Assembly: GCA_904397835.1 (NCBI GenBank) | Contig: CAJFOV010000016.1 | Location: forward strand, 1-37,707 | Direction: 5' to 3' | Length of the DNA: 37,707 nucleotides | DNA from: Candidatus Aristotella avistercoris | GTDB taxonomy: Bacteria; Bacillota; Clostridia; Oscillospirales; Ruminococcaceae | In this document: positions 7,215-15,734 of the stretch, one piece after another | How positions within the stretch are numbered: the stretch's first letter is position 1 | Layout: every line of letters begins with the position of its first letter | Notes under the pieces: generated by a model | Told to the model about the DNA's origin: nothing | Seen by the model: the letters and a program-made list of their open reading frames with translations, nothing else | Databases searched by the model: none | Made by a program: the position numbers and the translations under genes

Positions 7215-8805
7215 CTTGAGCATCCTGTTAAAGAATCAACTGCGCTCCTACTTTGGCATCAACAAGGCGCTGCATCAAAGGGGCGGAATGGCCCGGGCAA
7301 AGGGCATCGGCCTGCTGGTGCTGATGGGGGCCGGTGCGATTGCCATTTTGGCCTATATCTATCTGTATGTCTGGCTGCTGGCCACCGGCCTTGCATCCGT
7401 AGGAATGATTGAATATCTTCTGCCCCTGGTCATGGCCCTCTGTTGCGTGGTGGTGCTGTATTTCAGCATTATGCGGCCCAATGGAATCCTGTTCGGATTT
7501 AAGGACTACGATCTGCTCATGTCCCTGCCCATCCGTACCAGTACCATTGTGGCCAGCAGGATCATCACCATGTATTTGAGCAACCTGTTTTTTACGGTGC
7601 TTCTCATGCTGCCAACCCTTGTCATCTACCTACAGTTTGCCAGCGTCACATGGGTGTTCTATCCCATATTTGTGCTGACATTTCTGTTTATCCCATTGAT
7701 CCCAATTCTCATCGGCTCCTTTGTAGGCTCCCTGGTGACCATTGTCTCCGCCCGGTTCCGCTACAAAAATGCACTGAATATTCTGCTGACCCTGGCTCTC
7801 ATGGGTGCGGTGATCTACTTTTCCACCACCCTTGATACCTCGGAGATGGATATGGGCGACTTTGGAGCAATGGTCATGGAGCAGATCAATGGCATCTACC
7901 CCCTGGCAGGGTTGTATTACCGCGCTGTGAGCAACTACGACTGGCTCGCGACGCTGCTCTTCCTGGGAATCTCATTGGCATTTTTTTTGCTGGTATCATT
8001 TCTCTTTGGATGGAAGTTCAAGGCGATCAACACGCTGCTCACCACCACAAAGGCGCGCTCCAACTTTAAAATGCGTTCCCTAAAAACTGCCTCCCCCAGC
8101 AGCGCTCTGCTGCGCCGGGAGATCCGCCGCTATCTCTCCTGCCCGGTGTATCTGATGAACACCATCACCAGTGTTCTCATGGGCATTGTCCTGTGCGTAC
8201 TCCTGTTGTTCTTCGGCGGAGAACAGTTGGAGACCTTCCTTCAGCTGCCAGGTTTTGCAGAGATGGTACTTCCCATCGCGCCCTTTGGAGTCTCGCTCTT
8301 TGTGGCTCTGACCTGCACCACGGCGCCCTCTATCTCACTGGAGGGGAAAAATCTTTGGATCGTGCGCTCTCTTCCTGTGCCGTCCCGAAGTGTACTGTGG
8401 GCAAAGATCAATCTCAATTTGATCTTGGTGGTACCGGCCTCCCTCATCTGCGGAGGAATCCTCACCTTTGCCCTGCGTGCCGGCTGGAAAGATTGTTTGA
8501 TGCTCTTTGCACTCCCCCTCGCCTATGGCGTCTTTATCGCCCTGTTTGGCCTGATCACCAATTTGAAGTTTCCAAACTTCAATTGGAAGACAGAGAGCCG
8601 AGCGGTCAAACAGAGCATGTCCACCTTTATTGCCACCATGGTCGGCATGTTGGTGGCTGCCGCGCCTGTGGTGCTCCTGATGGTTCTGGAGCTCTCCGGC
8701 ACACTGGTGACACTGGCCACGCTGGGCATTCTTGTCCTGCTGAACCTGCTGATGGTTCTTTGGATCAACACCAAAGGCGCCAAGGTCTTCGATTCCTTGG
8801 CCTAA
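7207..8805 (+). CDS. ABC exporter membrane subunit
   Basis: A 532-residue protein with about twelve hydrophobic segments spread over its length, starting near residue 33. It is translationally coupled to the ATPase gene: its ATG lies inside the last codons of that gene. The size and spacing fit the large ABC-2-like permeases that pair with a single ATPase in Firmicutes. No substrate-specific motif is recognised; candidates are small peptides, antibiotics or lipids. A clean terminator follows at 8827, so the two genes form a complete bicistronic operon. Confidence 0.8.
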   Translation: MSNLSILLKNQLRSYFGINKALHQRGGMARAKGIGLLVLMGAGAIAILAYIYLYVWLLATGLASVGMIEYLLPLVMALCCVVVLYFSIMRPNGILFGFKDYDLLMSLPIRTSTIVASRIITMYLSNLFFTVLLMLPTLVIYLQFASVTWVFYPIFVLTFLFIPLIPILIGSFVGSLVTIVSARFRYKNALNILLTLALMGAVIYFSTTLDTSEMDMGDFGAMVMEQINGIYPLAGLYYRAVSNYDWLATLLFLGISLAFFLLVSFLFGWKFKAINTLLTTTKARSNFKMRSLKTASPSSALLRREIRRYLSCPVYLMNTITSVLMGIVLCVLLLFFGGEQLETFLQLPGFAEMVLPIAPFGVSLFVALTCTTAPSISLEGKNLWIVRSLPVPSRSVLWAKINLNLILVVPASLICGGILTFALRAGWKDCLMLFALPLAYGVFIALFGLITNLKFPNFNWKTESRAVKQSMSTFIATMVGMLVAAAPVVLLMVLELSGTLVTLATLGILVLLNLLMVLWINTKGAKVFDSLA

Positions 8806-8826
8806 CAAATACGTTGCAATCCGTAC

Positions 8827-8874
8827 AGAAACGGAGCACCTTCACTTGGTGAGGTGCTCCGTTTCTTTCTTTTA
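8827..8874 (+). terminator. Terminator of the ABC exporter operon
   Basis: AGAAACGGAGCACC...GGTGCTCCGTTTCT pairs over about 17 bp (8827-8845 with 8849-8866, one bulged T), followed by TTCTTTT. Confidence 0.85.
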
Positions 8875-8908
8875 AGGGATGAGTGCCTTCATTCGATCGA
8901 ACCTGCAT

Positions 8909-9448
8909 TTATCGATAATAATAGTCCCGGTAACGGTCGCGCCCATCTCTGCGCCCATAGCGGTCTCCCCGGTTTCCTTGACGCGCGCCGAAATCCAACA
9001 GCACCGTCAAAATCACAAGACCCGCCAACAGGAACCCGGCAATCATCATCCCCCGCTCTGTATGCAATAGATTGTAGACCATCCCCAGATAGGGGATGGT
9101 GAAGGCCCCCCTGCCCCACACCTCCTGATAGGGCAGATTCTCCTGTTCCAAGGGTTGATCGGTTCCCTTGCCGATCAGAAGGGTCTGGCTGGCGTCATCC
9201 TTGGACAGAACCTTGCCCAGGGCGATCCGGCTGTCCCTGTGGTAAATGACCACATCGTCTGTCTCTAGATCCTGGGCCTGCTGTGCTTTGCCGAGGACCA
9301 AGCTGCCCTGTTGGATCCGTGGGGCCATCTCTTGATCCTCTACAGAGAATAGCTCATAGCCAAAAAAGCCAGGAATTAAAAAAATCCCAGCACACAAAAC
9401 CATTCCAATCAACAACAGCGTGACTGCAAAGCTCAACAGTTTTCTCAT
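8909..9448 (-). CDS. Signal peptidase I-like membrane protein, apparently inactive
   Basis: A 179-residue protein with an N-terminal membrane segment (5-29), a beta-rich extracellular domain, a second membrane segment (133-152) and a tail rich in Arg, Asp, Gly and Tyr (154-179). The central domain follows the layout of SipW-type (ER-like) signal peptidases: an EMAPRIQQGSLVLGK box, a DDVVIYH box, then GKVLSKDD and the closing IPYLG. In active enzymes the first box begins GSM with the catalytic Ser and the third contains a catalytic His (HRV). Here these positions read QEM (39-41) and LGKV (78-81), so Ser and His are both missing. It may be a pseudo-enzyme. The GTG/ATG choice is clear: ATG at 9448 follows GAGGAGG. 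Its partner genes are not evident. Confidence 0.7.
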   Translation of the reverse strand: MRKLLSFAVTLLLIGMVLCAGIFLIPGFFGYELFSVEDQEMAPRIQQGSLVLGKAQQAQDLETDDVVIYHRDSRIALGKVLSKDDASQTLLIGKGTDQPLEQENLPYQEVWGRGAFTIPYLGMVYNLLHTERGMMIAGFLLAGLVILTVLLDFGARQGNRGDRYGRRDGRDRYRDYYYR

Positions 9449-9590
9449 GGTTTATCCTCCTCATTTCGACCGCTGCAAGGCATGGACCAAAGGGCCCTTC
9501 TCTATATCATAATGCCGCTGTCCACAGAATATTCCAAAACATCAGTTCCTAGCTTCCATGCAGTTTGATACAGACGGCCAATGGAGAGGG

Positions 9591-9624
9591 CAAAAAGAAG
9601 GGAGGGATCTCTTCGATCCCTCCC
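9591..9624 (-). terminator. Terminator of gmk
   Basis: GGGAGGGATC/GATCCCTCCC is a perfect 10-bp stem (9600-9609 with 9615-9624). On the minus strand it is followed by TTCTTTTTG. Confidence 0.85.
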
Positions 9625-9646
9625 GGATACAATCCCCTCGGTGCAA

Positions 9647-10309
9647 TTAATAGGCCAGGCGCTCCTGTGCATGGATCTCTCCCTCAATATAGGTCTTGAG
9701 GAACTCTGTCATGCAGTTGATGCTGTAACGGTGCCCGTGGACGATCTGGGCAAAGCGGCTGATGGCCTTTTCCACCGTATCATTGACAATGATGTAGTCA
9801 TATTGGTCGGCCATGGCAATCTCCTCTTTGGCGATTTCCAGCCGCTCCTGGATGGCCTCCTCTGTTTCTGTGTTGCGCTCCCGGAGGCGGCGCTCCAGCT
9901 CCTTCCAGGAGGGGGGCATAATAAACACCAGCGTGGCATCTGGACAGAGCTTTTTCACCTGCATGGCGCCGTTGACTTCAATTTCCAAAATGACGTTCCG
10001 GCCGGCGGCCCTGGCGTCCTCCACGCCCTTTTTGGGCGTACCATAGCAGTGATGGTTGTAATAGGCGTATTCGAGCATCTGGTTGGTCCGAATTTGACGG
10101 TCAAACTCCTCAAAAGAGAGGAAAAAGTAATCCACACCATCCACCTCATTGGGACGCGGATCCCTTGTGGTGGCTGAAACAGAGTGGCAGGCACGCGGAT
10201 GCTCCGCCATATATTTGCGCAGAACAGTGCGCTTGCCCACGCCGCTGGGACCTGATACAACAATCAATTGCCCCCTTGGAGCGATTTTGTCATAATAATC
10301 CTGACGCAT
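9647..10309 (-). CDS. gmk: Guanylate kinase
   Basis: A 220-residue enzyme that phosphorylates GMP to GDP. The P-loop is GPSGVGKR (20-27); most relatives have Ser or Gly where this one has Arg. The GMP-binding block SVSATTRDPRPNEVDGVDYFF follows, then the YGTPKKGVEDA segment and the lid region with RRLRERNTETEEAI. The ATG at 10309 has AAGGAG 9 nt upstream. The usual clostridial neighbours (remA/DUF370, rpoZ) are not next to it; the gene stands alone with its own promoter (10464-10493), a leader of about 150 nt with two stable hairpins, and its own terminator. Confidence 0.95.
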   Translation of the reverse strand: MRQDYYDKIAPRGQLIVVSGPSGVGKRTVLRKYMAEHPRACHSVSATTRDPRPNEVDGVDYFFLSFEEFDRQIRTNQMLEYAYYNHHCYGTPKKGVEDARAAGRNVILEIEVNGAMQVKKLCPDATLVFIMPPSWKELERRLRERNTETEEAIQERLEIAKEEIAMADQYDYIIVNDTVEKAISRFAQIVHGHRYSINCMTEFLKTYIEGEIHAQERLAY

Positions 10310-10357
10310 GGAAGGATTCTCCTTTCAATCTGTGTGGTGAAATAGTGACCTGTTTCT

Positions 10358-10437
10358 TGTACCGTTTCCGGTACAGGGCCCCAACTTTTTGGTAGAAAGG
10401 AGGACGCTTTCTCCGTTTGGAGGAAGGTCCTCCTTCT
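10358..10437 (-). other. Structured 5' leader of gmk
   Basis: On the transcript, hairpin A pairs AGAAGGAGGAC (10427-10437) with GTCCTCCTTTCT (10394-10405) and has an inner CTCC-AAAC-GGAG stem. Hairpin B is TGTACCG-GAAA-CGGTACA (10358-10375), a 7-bp stem closed by a GNRA tetraloop and flanked by CCTGT/ACAGG. No known riboswitch class is recognised. Neither hairpin is followed by a T-run. Confidence 0.45.
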
Positions 10438-10463
10438 CCCTACATTCCATCCTCATGGCTTTC

Positions 10464-10493
10464 ATTATACACTTTCGTTTTTTTATAAGTCAA
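10464..10493 (-). promoter_or_regulatory. Promoter of gmk
   Basis: TTGACT (10488-10493) and TATAAT (10464-10469) with an 18-bp spacer on the minus strand. Confidence 0.7.
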
Positions 10494-10640
10494 TGGTTCA
10501 TAATCCAAAAATAATCCAAAATTATATTTAAATTTTACAAGTTTGATCGTTAAATATCTATCAATATTTACTTTTCATCCAAAGAAATTGATAAAAATAT
10601 AACTTTAACAATAAGTTATGGTTTTGCGATCAATCCAATC

Positions 10641-10679
10641 CAAAAAACAAAAGAAAGCCCTCGGAAAATCCGAGGGCTT
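10641..10679 (-). terminator. Terminator of the creatininase-family gene
   Basis: AAGCCCTCGG/CCGAGGGCTT is a perfect 10-bp stem with a 5-nt loop (10655-10679). On the minus strand it is followed by CTTTTGTTTTTTG. Confidence 0.8.
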
Positions 10680-10736
10680 CGCCTTATGCGGGATATTTTT
10701 CAAAGGGGGCCAGATTTGCCAAAGTGGAGTGGAATT

Positions 10737-11504
10737 CTATTCCGCCTTTAGCCCTTCAATCACCCGAATCAAATGGGCCATCAGGTGATCATGATAAATC
10801 TTTCCCTTAGCGGCATCGGATTTGGAGGGCTCCCCTGTGGTTCCGCCTGCTACTTTTCCATTGTGACGGGTGTGTTCCACTGTAGCCGGTACATAGCACA
10901 GCGTGTCGTGGGGGTAGGCGGGGTCAACAGAATAGAGCGGCTGATCCGCCACAGGGTTGTCCACAGCCTTTTCCAGATGGACCAATTCCGGCAGGAGATG
11001 CATCATATGGGAGGTTTCAATCTCCTCTGAGTGCCCCACTGGACCAAAACCCAAGGAGTCCGTCAAATCCTTGGACATATAGGCGGGATCAAAGATCTTC
11101 ACCTTGACCTTCAGTTTCTCCTGGGCCCGCTGCGCAGCAATCTGCATCCAGGGAATGTTGACAATCCGGTGCCCATTGATGATGACAAACTTGCGGTAGC
11201 CGTGGATGGACAGGGACTCCATCACATCATAGAGGTATTCAATCAAAACCTCCGCGCGGATGGTCACAGTGCCAGGCAGGGCCATGTGGTGGGGACACCA
11301 ACCGAACCAGAGCGGTGGGGTGACAATGGCGCCTGTCTTTTCAGCGGCCTCCTCCCCCAAGAATTTTGCCACATAGCTGTCGGTTCCCAAGGGGAGGTGA
11401 TATCCATGCTGCTCCACACTCCCCACAGGGATGATGGCCACATCACAGGCCTTGCATTTTTCTGCCAACTCGCTCCAACTGTTTTCTTGTAGACGATAAC
11501 TCAT
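10737..11504 (-). CDS. Creatininase-family amidohydrolase
   Basis: A 255-residue cytosolic metal-dependent hydrolase. The family hallmark near residue 30-45, SVEQHGYHLPLGTD, provides the Glu, His and Asp metal ligands; the INGHR block gives another His, and GHSEEIETS a further Glu. Most family members read NGHGGN; here it is NGHRIVN, so it belongs to a divergent branch. The family includes creatininase, the mycofactocin peptidase MftE and formamide hydrolases of flavin biosynthesis, so the substrate cannot be named. The ATG at 11504 follows AGGAGG; the upstream in-frame ATG at 11660 overlaps a terminator. Stand-alone gene. Confidence 0.8.
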   Translation of the reverse strand: MSYRLQENSWSELAEKCKACDVAIIPVGSVEQHGYHLPLGTDSYVAKFLGEEAAEKTGAIVTPPLWFGWCPHHMALPGTVTIRAEVLIEYLYDVMESLSIHGYRKFVIINGHRIVNIPWMQIAAQRAQEKLKVKVKIFDPAYMSKDLTDSLGFGPVGHSEEIETSHMMHLLPELVHLEKAVDNPVADQPLYSVDPAYPHDTLCYVPATVEHTRHNGKVAGGTTGEPSKSDAAKGKIYHDHLMAHLIRVIEGLKAE

Positions 11505-11590
11505 GAATATTCCTCCTACTGCATCCAAGTGTTTCTGACTATAGTATAACATAAAAACCTTGAAAGGACGATCCCCTTGCATCGGTCCAT

Positions 11591-11646
11591 CAAAAAATCT
11601 CCTCAGACAACCAAACGGGCAGAGTTTAAAAACTCTGCCCGTTTGG
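11591..11646 (-). terminator. Terminator of secDF
   Basis: A perfect 17-bp stem (11611-11627 with 11630-11646) containing CGGGCAGAG. On the minus strand a TTTTTT run follows about 14 nt later, so the classical T-tail is displaced. Confidence 0.6.
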
Positions 11647-11730
11647 GGATTGCTTATCATTTGAATTTTCTGTGGAATAGGTCATTGTGTTCCAAACATT
11701 GGATCACAGGGCTGCACGCCGAGGTTTGAT

Positions 11731-12648
11731 TTACGCCGCTGCCTTCTTGCTGTGTCCATGGCCCTTCCAAACTGCCCAAAGGGGCCCCACAATACAGGTG
11801 CTTGTGTAGAGGGTTGCGGCCACGCCCATGAGCAAAGGAAGCAGGATCAATGCCACAACGGCCATCTGGTTGACCCACGCCATGACACACACGGCAGCCA
11901 GGGCCACCATGACCACAACATTGCTTACAACCATACCCCGCAGAGATTGGTTGATGCTGTTGTTCACCAGCTCACAGGCCGAAATCTTTTTGCCGTAGAT
12001 CTGCTGATTCTCCCGAATCCGGTCAAAGAGGAAGGCCGTGGAACCCGCAGTATACGCCAGCACCGCCAAGATCGCCGCAAAAGAATAGAGGTTAAGAGGA
12101 CCTCTGCAGAGCACAAGGATCCCCAGTGCCACAACTCCATTGTGAAGAGCCGCAAGCACTGCGGTAAGTCCAGCCGACCAGCCGCCGATCTTTCGAAACC
12201 GCAGGGCAAAATAGAGGATCACCAACAGGCAGGCAACGGCCACTGCTGCCAGACCTTTGACAAAGAAGGTCGTATCAAAGGCGGCATTCACCGCGTGGAC
12301 TTCCTCCAAGGTGAACTGGTGGTCTGAAAACTGGCTGTTCAGCGTATCCACCAGACTGTTGAAACGATCCGCCGCCACCGTGGTAGCGGAAGAGATGGAA
12401 ATGCTTCTGGTACCGGCTTCAGCATCCTGCAAATCCCGCAGGGCAATCCGGCCTCCCAGGGACTCCTCAATGGCCCCTTGGAGCTCCACATGATCCACAT
12501 CGCCCTCATAGGTGATGGTGGCAATGGTTCCACCCTGGAACTGAAGATCCCACGGGATCCCTCCCACCAGGGCAAAAAGGCAAATTCCCAAAACCAGAAC
12601 AATGGAGATCACAAAGAAGATCTTTTTCTTTCCAACAAAATTAATCAT
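11731..12648 (-). CDS. secF: Protein translocase subunit SecF
   Basis: A 305-residue membrane protein of the SecDF complex, which uses the ion gradient to pull secreted proteins across the membrane after SecA. It has one N-terminal membrane segment, a periplasmic-side domain (about 30-125) and five C-terminal segments. The WDLQFQGGT motif after the first segment matches the family. The C-terminus is more divergent than usual: the region normally reading R-E-N/T-LSTS shows ELVNNSINQSLRGM, which still fits the conserved NxxxNQxLxR pattern. The ATG at 12648 follows GGAGGG and overlaps the secD stop by 8 bp, showing translational coupling. Confidence 0.92.
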   Translation of the reverse strand: MINFVGKKKIFFVISIVLVLGICLFALVGGIPWDLQFQGGTIATITYEGDVDHVELQGAIEESLGGRIALRDLQDAEAGTRSISISSATTVAADRFNSLVDTLNSQFSDHQFTLEEVHAVNAAFDTTFFVKGLAAVAVACLLVILYFALRFRKIGGWSAGLTAVLAALHNGVVALGILVLCRGPLNLYSFAAILAVLAYTAGSTAFLFDRIRENQQIYGKKISACELVNNSINQSLRGMVVSNVVVMVALAAVCVMAWVNQMAVVALILLPLLMGVAATLYTSTCIVGPLWAVWKGHGHSKKAAA

Positions 12649-14044
12649 TCTTTTTCCCTCCATACAGCCAAGGATTGCGCATGGCCTTAAAACCAGCCAG
12701 GGATCTGAGCATCCAGCGGGGGATCAACGTGCCCATCAGGATATTCACAAGGGCCCCAATCAACAGCGGATAGCAGAGAGAGTAGATCACACCTGCCGTT
12801 GTGGAACTGACAAAGCGGAAAATCCACCCCAACAGCACAGAGAAGACCCCATTTGTGGGGCCAAAGGCACCCATCAGCACAGCAGACACCAGAATGACGG
12901 CGATGCTGCCATCGAGAACGCCCTTGAAGGATCTGGAGAATCCAGCGAACAGTGCGCTGTCCAGCGTCTTCCCTGCATCAAACTCTTCACGGATGCGTTC
13001 CGCAGACACCACATTTGCATATACGCACATCCCCACTGCCAAAAGCATTCCCATGATGCCGGGCAGAGTCAGCACTGTGGACTGTGTATTGGGGAAGAAT
13101 CCAGAGATAGCGGCAACCATCAGTGCGACCTGCCCCAGGATGCTGATGCAGGCCACCAGACCGGGCAGACGGTAGACAACGATCAAGATGATCCCCACGG
13201 CCAAAAGGGCCACGCCCACCGCCAGAACAATGGTGCTCTTGGCGTTCATGCCCAAAGTGGGAGAGATGGCGCTGTATCCATCGTTTGTCAGAGCAAAGGG
13301 CAAAGAGCCCGTATTGATCTGATCGGCCATCTCCTTGGCAGTTTCCACGGTGAAATTGCCCGAAATGGCAGCTTCCCCATTGTCGATGGCAGTGGAGATC
13401 CGAACATTGGACAGAAGGGTGTCATCCATCCAGATGCTGATGGTCTGTCCCACCAAGTCCGCCGTGGCCTGGGCAAATTTTTCCCGTCCACTGGCCTCAC
13501 CGTTGACGCCGGTGTCTGTAAACTTGATAGACACACCAGGCTCATTGGTCTGGCTGTTGATGATGGCGGTGGCAGATTCCACATCATCCCCTGTCAAAAG
13601 GACATCCCCAGTGGGGTTTCCATCGGAATCGGTGGATGAACCCTCATGGAAGGTCAGGACGGCCTGCTGGCCCAGATCCCTGATGGCCTCTTGAATGTCC
13701 AGGTCGGTCCAGCCCTCGCCCTGGGGGAAGCGTACGATAATACGGTCCGTACTGGCATCCACATAGACCTCGCCGTCTGTGATGTTCTGATTCAGCAGAC
13801 GCGTCCTGAGAACCTCTTCAGCAGTGGCCATCTCCTCTTCGGTGGCATCATATTCATCGGCCGGATAGAAGATAACCTCTATGCCGCCCTGGATGTCAAT
13901 TCCCCACTGTACGTCGCCGAGCCCCTTGAAATAGGTACGGGTCACGTCGCCATAGGTGGTGGAGATTCCGAAGAAGGACGCAAAACTGATGAGAGCGATC
14001 AGTAGGACGAGAATAAAAACTACTGGTTTTCCTACTCGTTTCAT
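12641..14044 (-). CDS. secD: Protein translocase subunit SecD
   Basis: A 467-residue partner of SecF. One N-terminal membrane segment (7-28) is followed by the DIQGGIEVIF motif (family D-x-x-GG), a large extracytoplasmic region with the P1 head, and five C-terminal membrane segments starting near residue 290. The segment GIMGMLLAVGMCVYANVVSAERIREEF is the conserved proton-path helix, in which the usual Asp (GMAVDANV) is replaced by Cys-Val-Tyr: MCVYANV. The ATG at 14044 follows GGAGG; an in-frame extension to 14125 lies in the leader. Promoter at 14154-14182. Confidence 0.93.
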   Translation of the reverse strand: MKRVGKPVVFILVLLIALISFASFFGISTTYGDVTRTYFKGLGDVQWGIDIQGGIEVIFYPADEYDATEEEMATAEEVLRTRLLNQNITDGEVYVDASTDRIIVRFPQGEGWTDLDIQEAIRDLGQQAVLTFHEGSSTDSDGNPTGDVLLTGDDVESATAIINSQTNEPGVSIKFTDTGVNGEASGREKFAQATADLVGQTISIWMDDTLLSNVRISTAIDNGEAAISGNFTVETAKEMADQINTGSLPFALTNDGYSAISPTLGMNAKSTIVLAVGVALLAVGIILIVVYRLPGLVACISILGQVALMVAAISGFFPNTQSTVLTLPGIMGMLLAVGMCVYANVVSAERIREEFDAGKTLDSALFAGFSRSFKGVLDGSIAVILVSAVLMGAFGPTNGVFSVLLGWIFRFVSSTTAGVIYSLCYPLLIGALVNILMGTLIPRWMLRSLAGFKAMRNPWLYGGKKND

Positions 14045-14153
14045 GTCCAATCCTCCAACGATTCTGATAGAACATGACTGCGGGATTCTCAGAGCACCTC
14101 TAGCAGAAATTCCCCAAGGTCCCATGTACGCATGTCCAAAATATTACCTATCA

Positions 14154-14182
14154 ATTATAGGAGAAAGCCCACAAAAAGTCAA
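14154..14182 (-). promoter_or_regulatory. Promoter of secDF
   Basis: TTGACT (14177-14182) and TATAAT (14154-14159) with a 17-bp spacer on the minus strand; the leader to secD is about 105 nt. Confidence 0.8.
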
Positions 14183-14225
14183 TCGAACCTTTTGTGTGTT
14201 CCTCCAACTGACCACAAAACCGGTA

Positions 14226-14258
14226 AAAAATTGACCCCCTTTCGGAGGTCAATTTTCA
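14226..14258 (-). terminator. Terminator of the apbE-rnf operon
   Basis: AAAATTGACC (minus strand) pairs with GGTCAATTTT and continues inward to a GAAA loop (14227-14256). A-rich and T-rich flanks make it work in both directions, but the operon to its right is the likely user. Confidence 0.75.
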
Positions 14259-14273
14259 TTGTCACCTAGTTTG

Positions 14274-15068
14274 TTAACACGCCGAGGTGTGGATGGCCCC
14301 AGTGGGACACTGCTCCACACAGGTGTTGCAGTTGGTGCAAAGGCTGTAGTCGATGCGGGCCAGGTTATCCGTCACCTTGATGGCGCCGCTGGGACAGCTG
14401 CGCTCACACTTTTTACAGCCGATACAGCTATTTTTACAGACTTTACGGGAGATGGCGCCCTTATCCTTGTTGGAGCAAAGGACAGCCACTGTTTTGCTCA
14501 CAGATACCATAGCAATCAGGCCATGGGGGCAAGCTTTGGCGCACATACCGCAGCCCACACAGAGGGTGCGATCCACCTGGGCAACGCCATTGACCAGGTC
14601 GATGGCATTGTACTGGCATGCCGCCACACAGTCTCCATATCCCATGCAGCCAAATTTACAAGCGCCGCTCCCTTGGAAAAAGGTGGCGCAGGCTGCACAG
14701 GTTTTGGGGCCCTGGTAATCCATGACCGTATCCGTAGCACTGGAACAGCCATTGCATTGCACCACGGCACACTGGGCTTCCACGTTATCGACGGCCACCC
14801 CCAAAATTTCGCCAATCCTTTGGGCGACAGCGGCACCGCCGGGCACACACTGGTTGGCCTCGGCTTCCCCTGCCGCCAATTTTGCCGCATATTCATCACA
14901 GCCAGCAAAGCCGCAGGCACCGCAGTTGGCGCCAGGCAGTGCTTCTCTCAGGTCCAATTGCTTTTGATCCACCTTGACCGCCATGAATTTTGCGGCGACG
15001 ACCAACACAATGGAGGAGATCAGGCCAGTGACGACCAAGATTATGACAGGCGTAAAAATTGCTTCCAT
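14274..15068 (-). CDS. rnfB: Rnf complex electron-input subunit RnfB
   Basis: A 264-residue iron-sulfur protein that takes electrons from reduced ferredoxin into the Rnf pump. A membrane anchor (6-28) is followed by the Fe-S domain CGACGFAGC (49-57) with Cys74. Cys-rich segments then include CNGC (105-108) and CAAC (124-127). Four ferredoxin-like cluster motifs cover residues 137-253: [33 protein letters not shown] and [11 protein letters not shown]. Last gene of the operon, 75 bp after rnfA. AAAGGA lies about 10 nt before the ATG at 15068. Confidence 0.96.
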   Translation of the reverse strand: MEAIFTPVIILVVTGLISSIVLVVAAKFMAVKVDQKQLDLREALPGANCGACGFAGCDEYAAKLAAGEAEANQCVPGGAAVAQRIGEILGVAVDNVEAQCAVVQCNGCSSATDTVMDYQGPKTCAACATFFQGSGACKFGCMGYGDCVAACQYNAIDLVNGVAQVDRTLCVGCGMCAKACPHGLIAMVSVSKTVAVLCSNKDKGAISRKVCKNSCIGCKKCERSCPSGAIKVTDNLARIDYSLCTNCNTCVEQCPTGAIHTSAC

Positions 15069-15143
15069 CCATTCATCATCCTTTCGGTTCTTTGCCGCTG
15101 TGGCAAATCTCTGGAACTGCGGGGACCCCTGCCCCCGGCTCGA

Positions 15144-15734
15144 TTACGCAAAGAGGTTCTCCACAATGCCACCAAAGCCCAAGAAACTCACTGCCACAAT
15201 GGCAGCAGAGACCAGGGTGATGGGGATGCCTTGGAACGATTTCGGAGGATCGCTCACCTCCACCCGGCTGCGCACACCGGCAAACAGCACCATGGCCAGC
15301 AGGAAGCCAACACCAGTTCCCACAGCGTTGACCATGGACTCCAAAAAGTTGTACTGATTGTCGATGTTCAAAATGGTTACGCCCAGCACGGCGCAGTTGG
15401 TAGTGATCAAAGGCAGATAGATGCCCAGTGCACGGTACAGGGCGGGAACATACTTTTTCAAAACAATCTCCACCAGCTGGACCAGCGCTGCAATGACCAG
15501 AATGAAGACGATGGTCTGCATATATTCCAGCCCATTTGGCGCCAACAGGAAGGTGTAGATGGGCCAGGTGACTGCAGTGGCCATAGCCATCACAAAGATA
15601 ACCGCCACACTCATGCCGACGGCGGAGTCCAATTTTTTGGAGACACCCAAAAAGGGGCAGATCCCCAAAAACTTACTCAGACATGCATTTTGGGTCAAGA
15701 TGACCGTAAAGAGAATGACCAGGATCTCTTTCAT
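15144..15734 (-). CDS. rnfA: Rnf complex membrane subunit RnfA
   Basis: A 196-residue membrane protein with six hydrophobic segments. RnfA and RnfE form the pseudo-symmetric core that holds a 2Fe-2S cluster in the membrane; the Cys in ICPFLGVS (near residue 26) and in TTNCAVLG (near 113) are the RnfA ligands. Begins directly after the rnfE stop, with no gap, and its ribosome site (AAGGAGG) lies inside the end of rnfE. Length is typical. Confidence 0.96.
   Translation of the reverse strand: MKEILVILFTVILTQNACLSKFLGICPFLGVSKKLDSAVGMSVAVIFVMAMATAVTWPIYTFLLAPNGLEYMQTIVFILVIAALVQLVEIVLKKYVPALYRALGIYLPLITTNCAVLGVTILNIDNQYNFLESMVNAVGTGVGFLLAMVLFAGVRSRVEVSDPPKSFQGIPITLVSAAIVAVSFLGFGGIVENLFA

Larger units (their letters stand above)
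10310..10736. other. Intergenic stretch between creatininase-like gene and gmk
   Basis: From left to right it contains the structured gmk leader (10358-10437), the gmk promoter (10464-10493), a very AT-rich segment (about 10495-10630) with no gene, and the terminator of the upstream creatininase-family gene (10641-10679). Confidence 0.6.

Noticed and set aside
10358..10437. The gmk leader as a guanidine-I (ykkC) riboswitch.
   Set aside because: Only a short ACGGAG stretch is shared; the other conserved segments of that class are absent.
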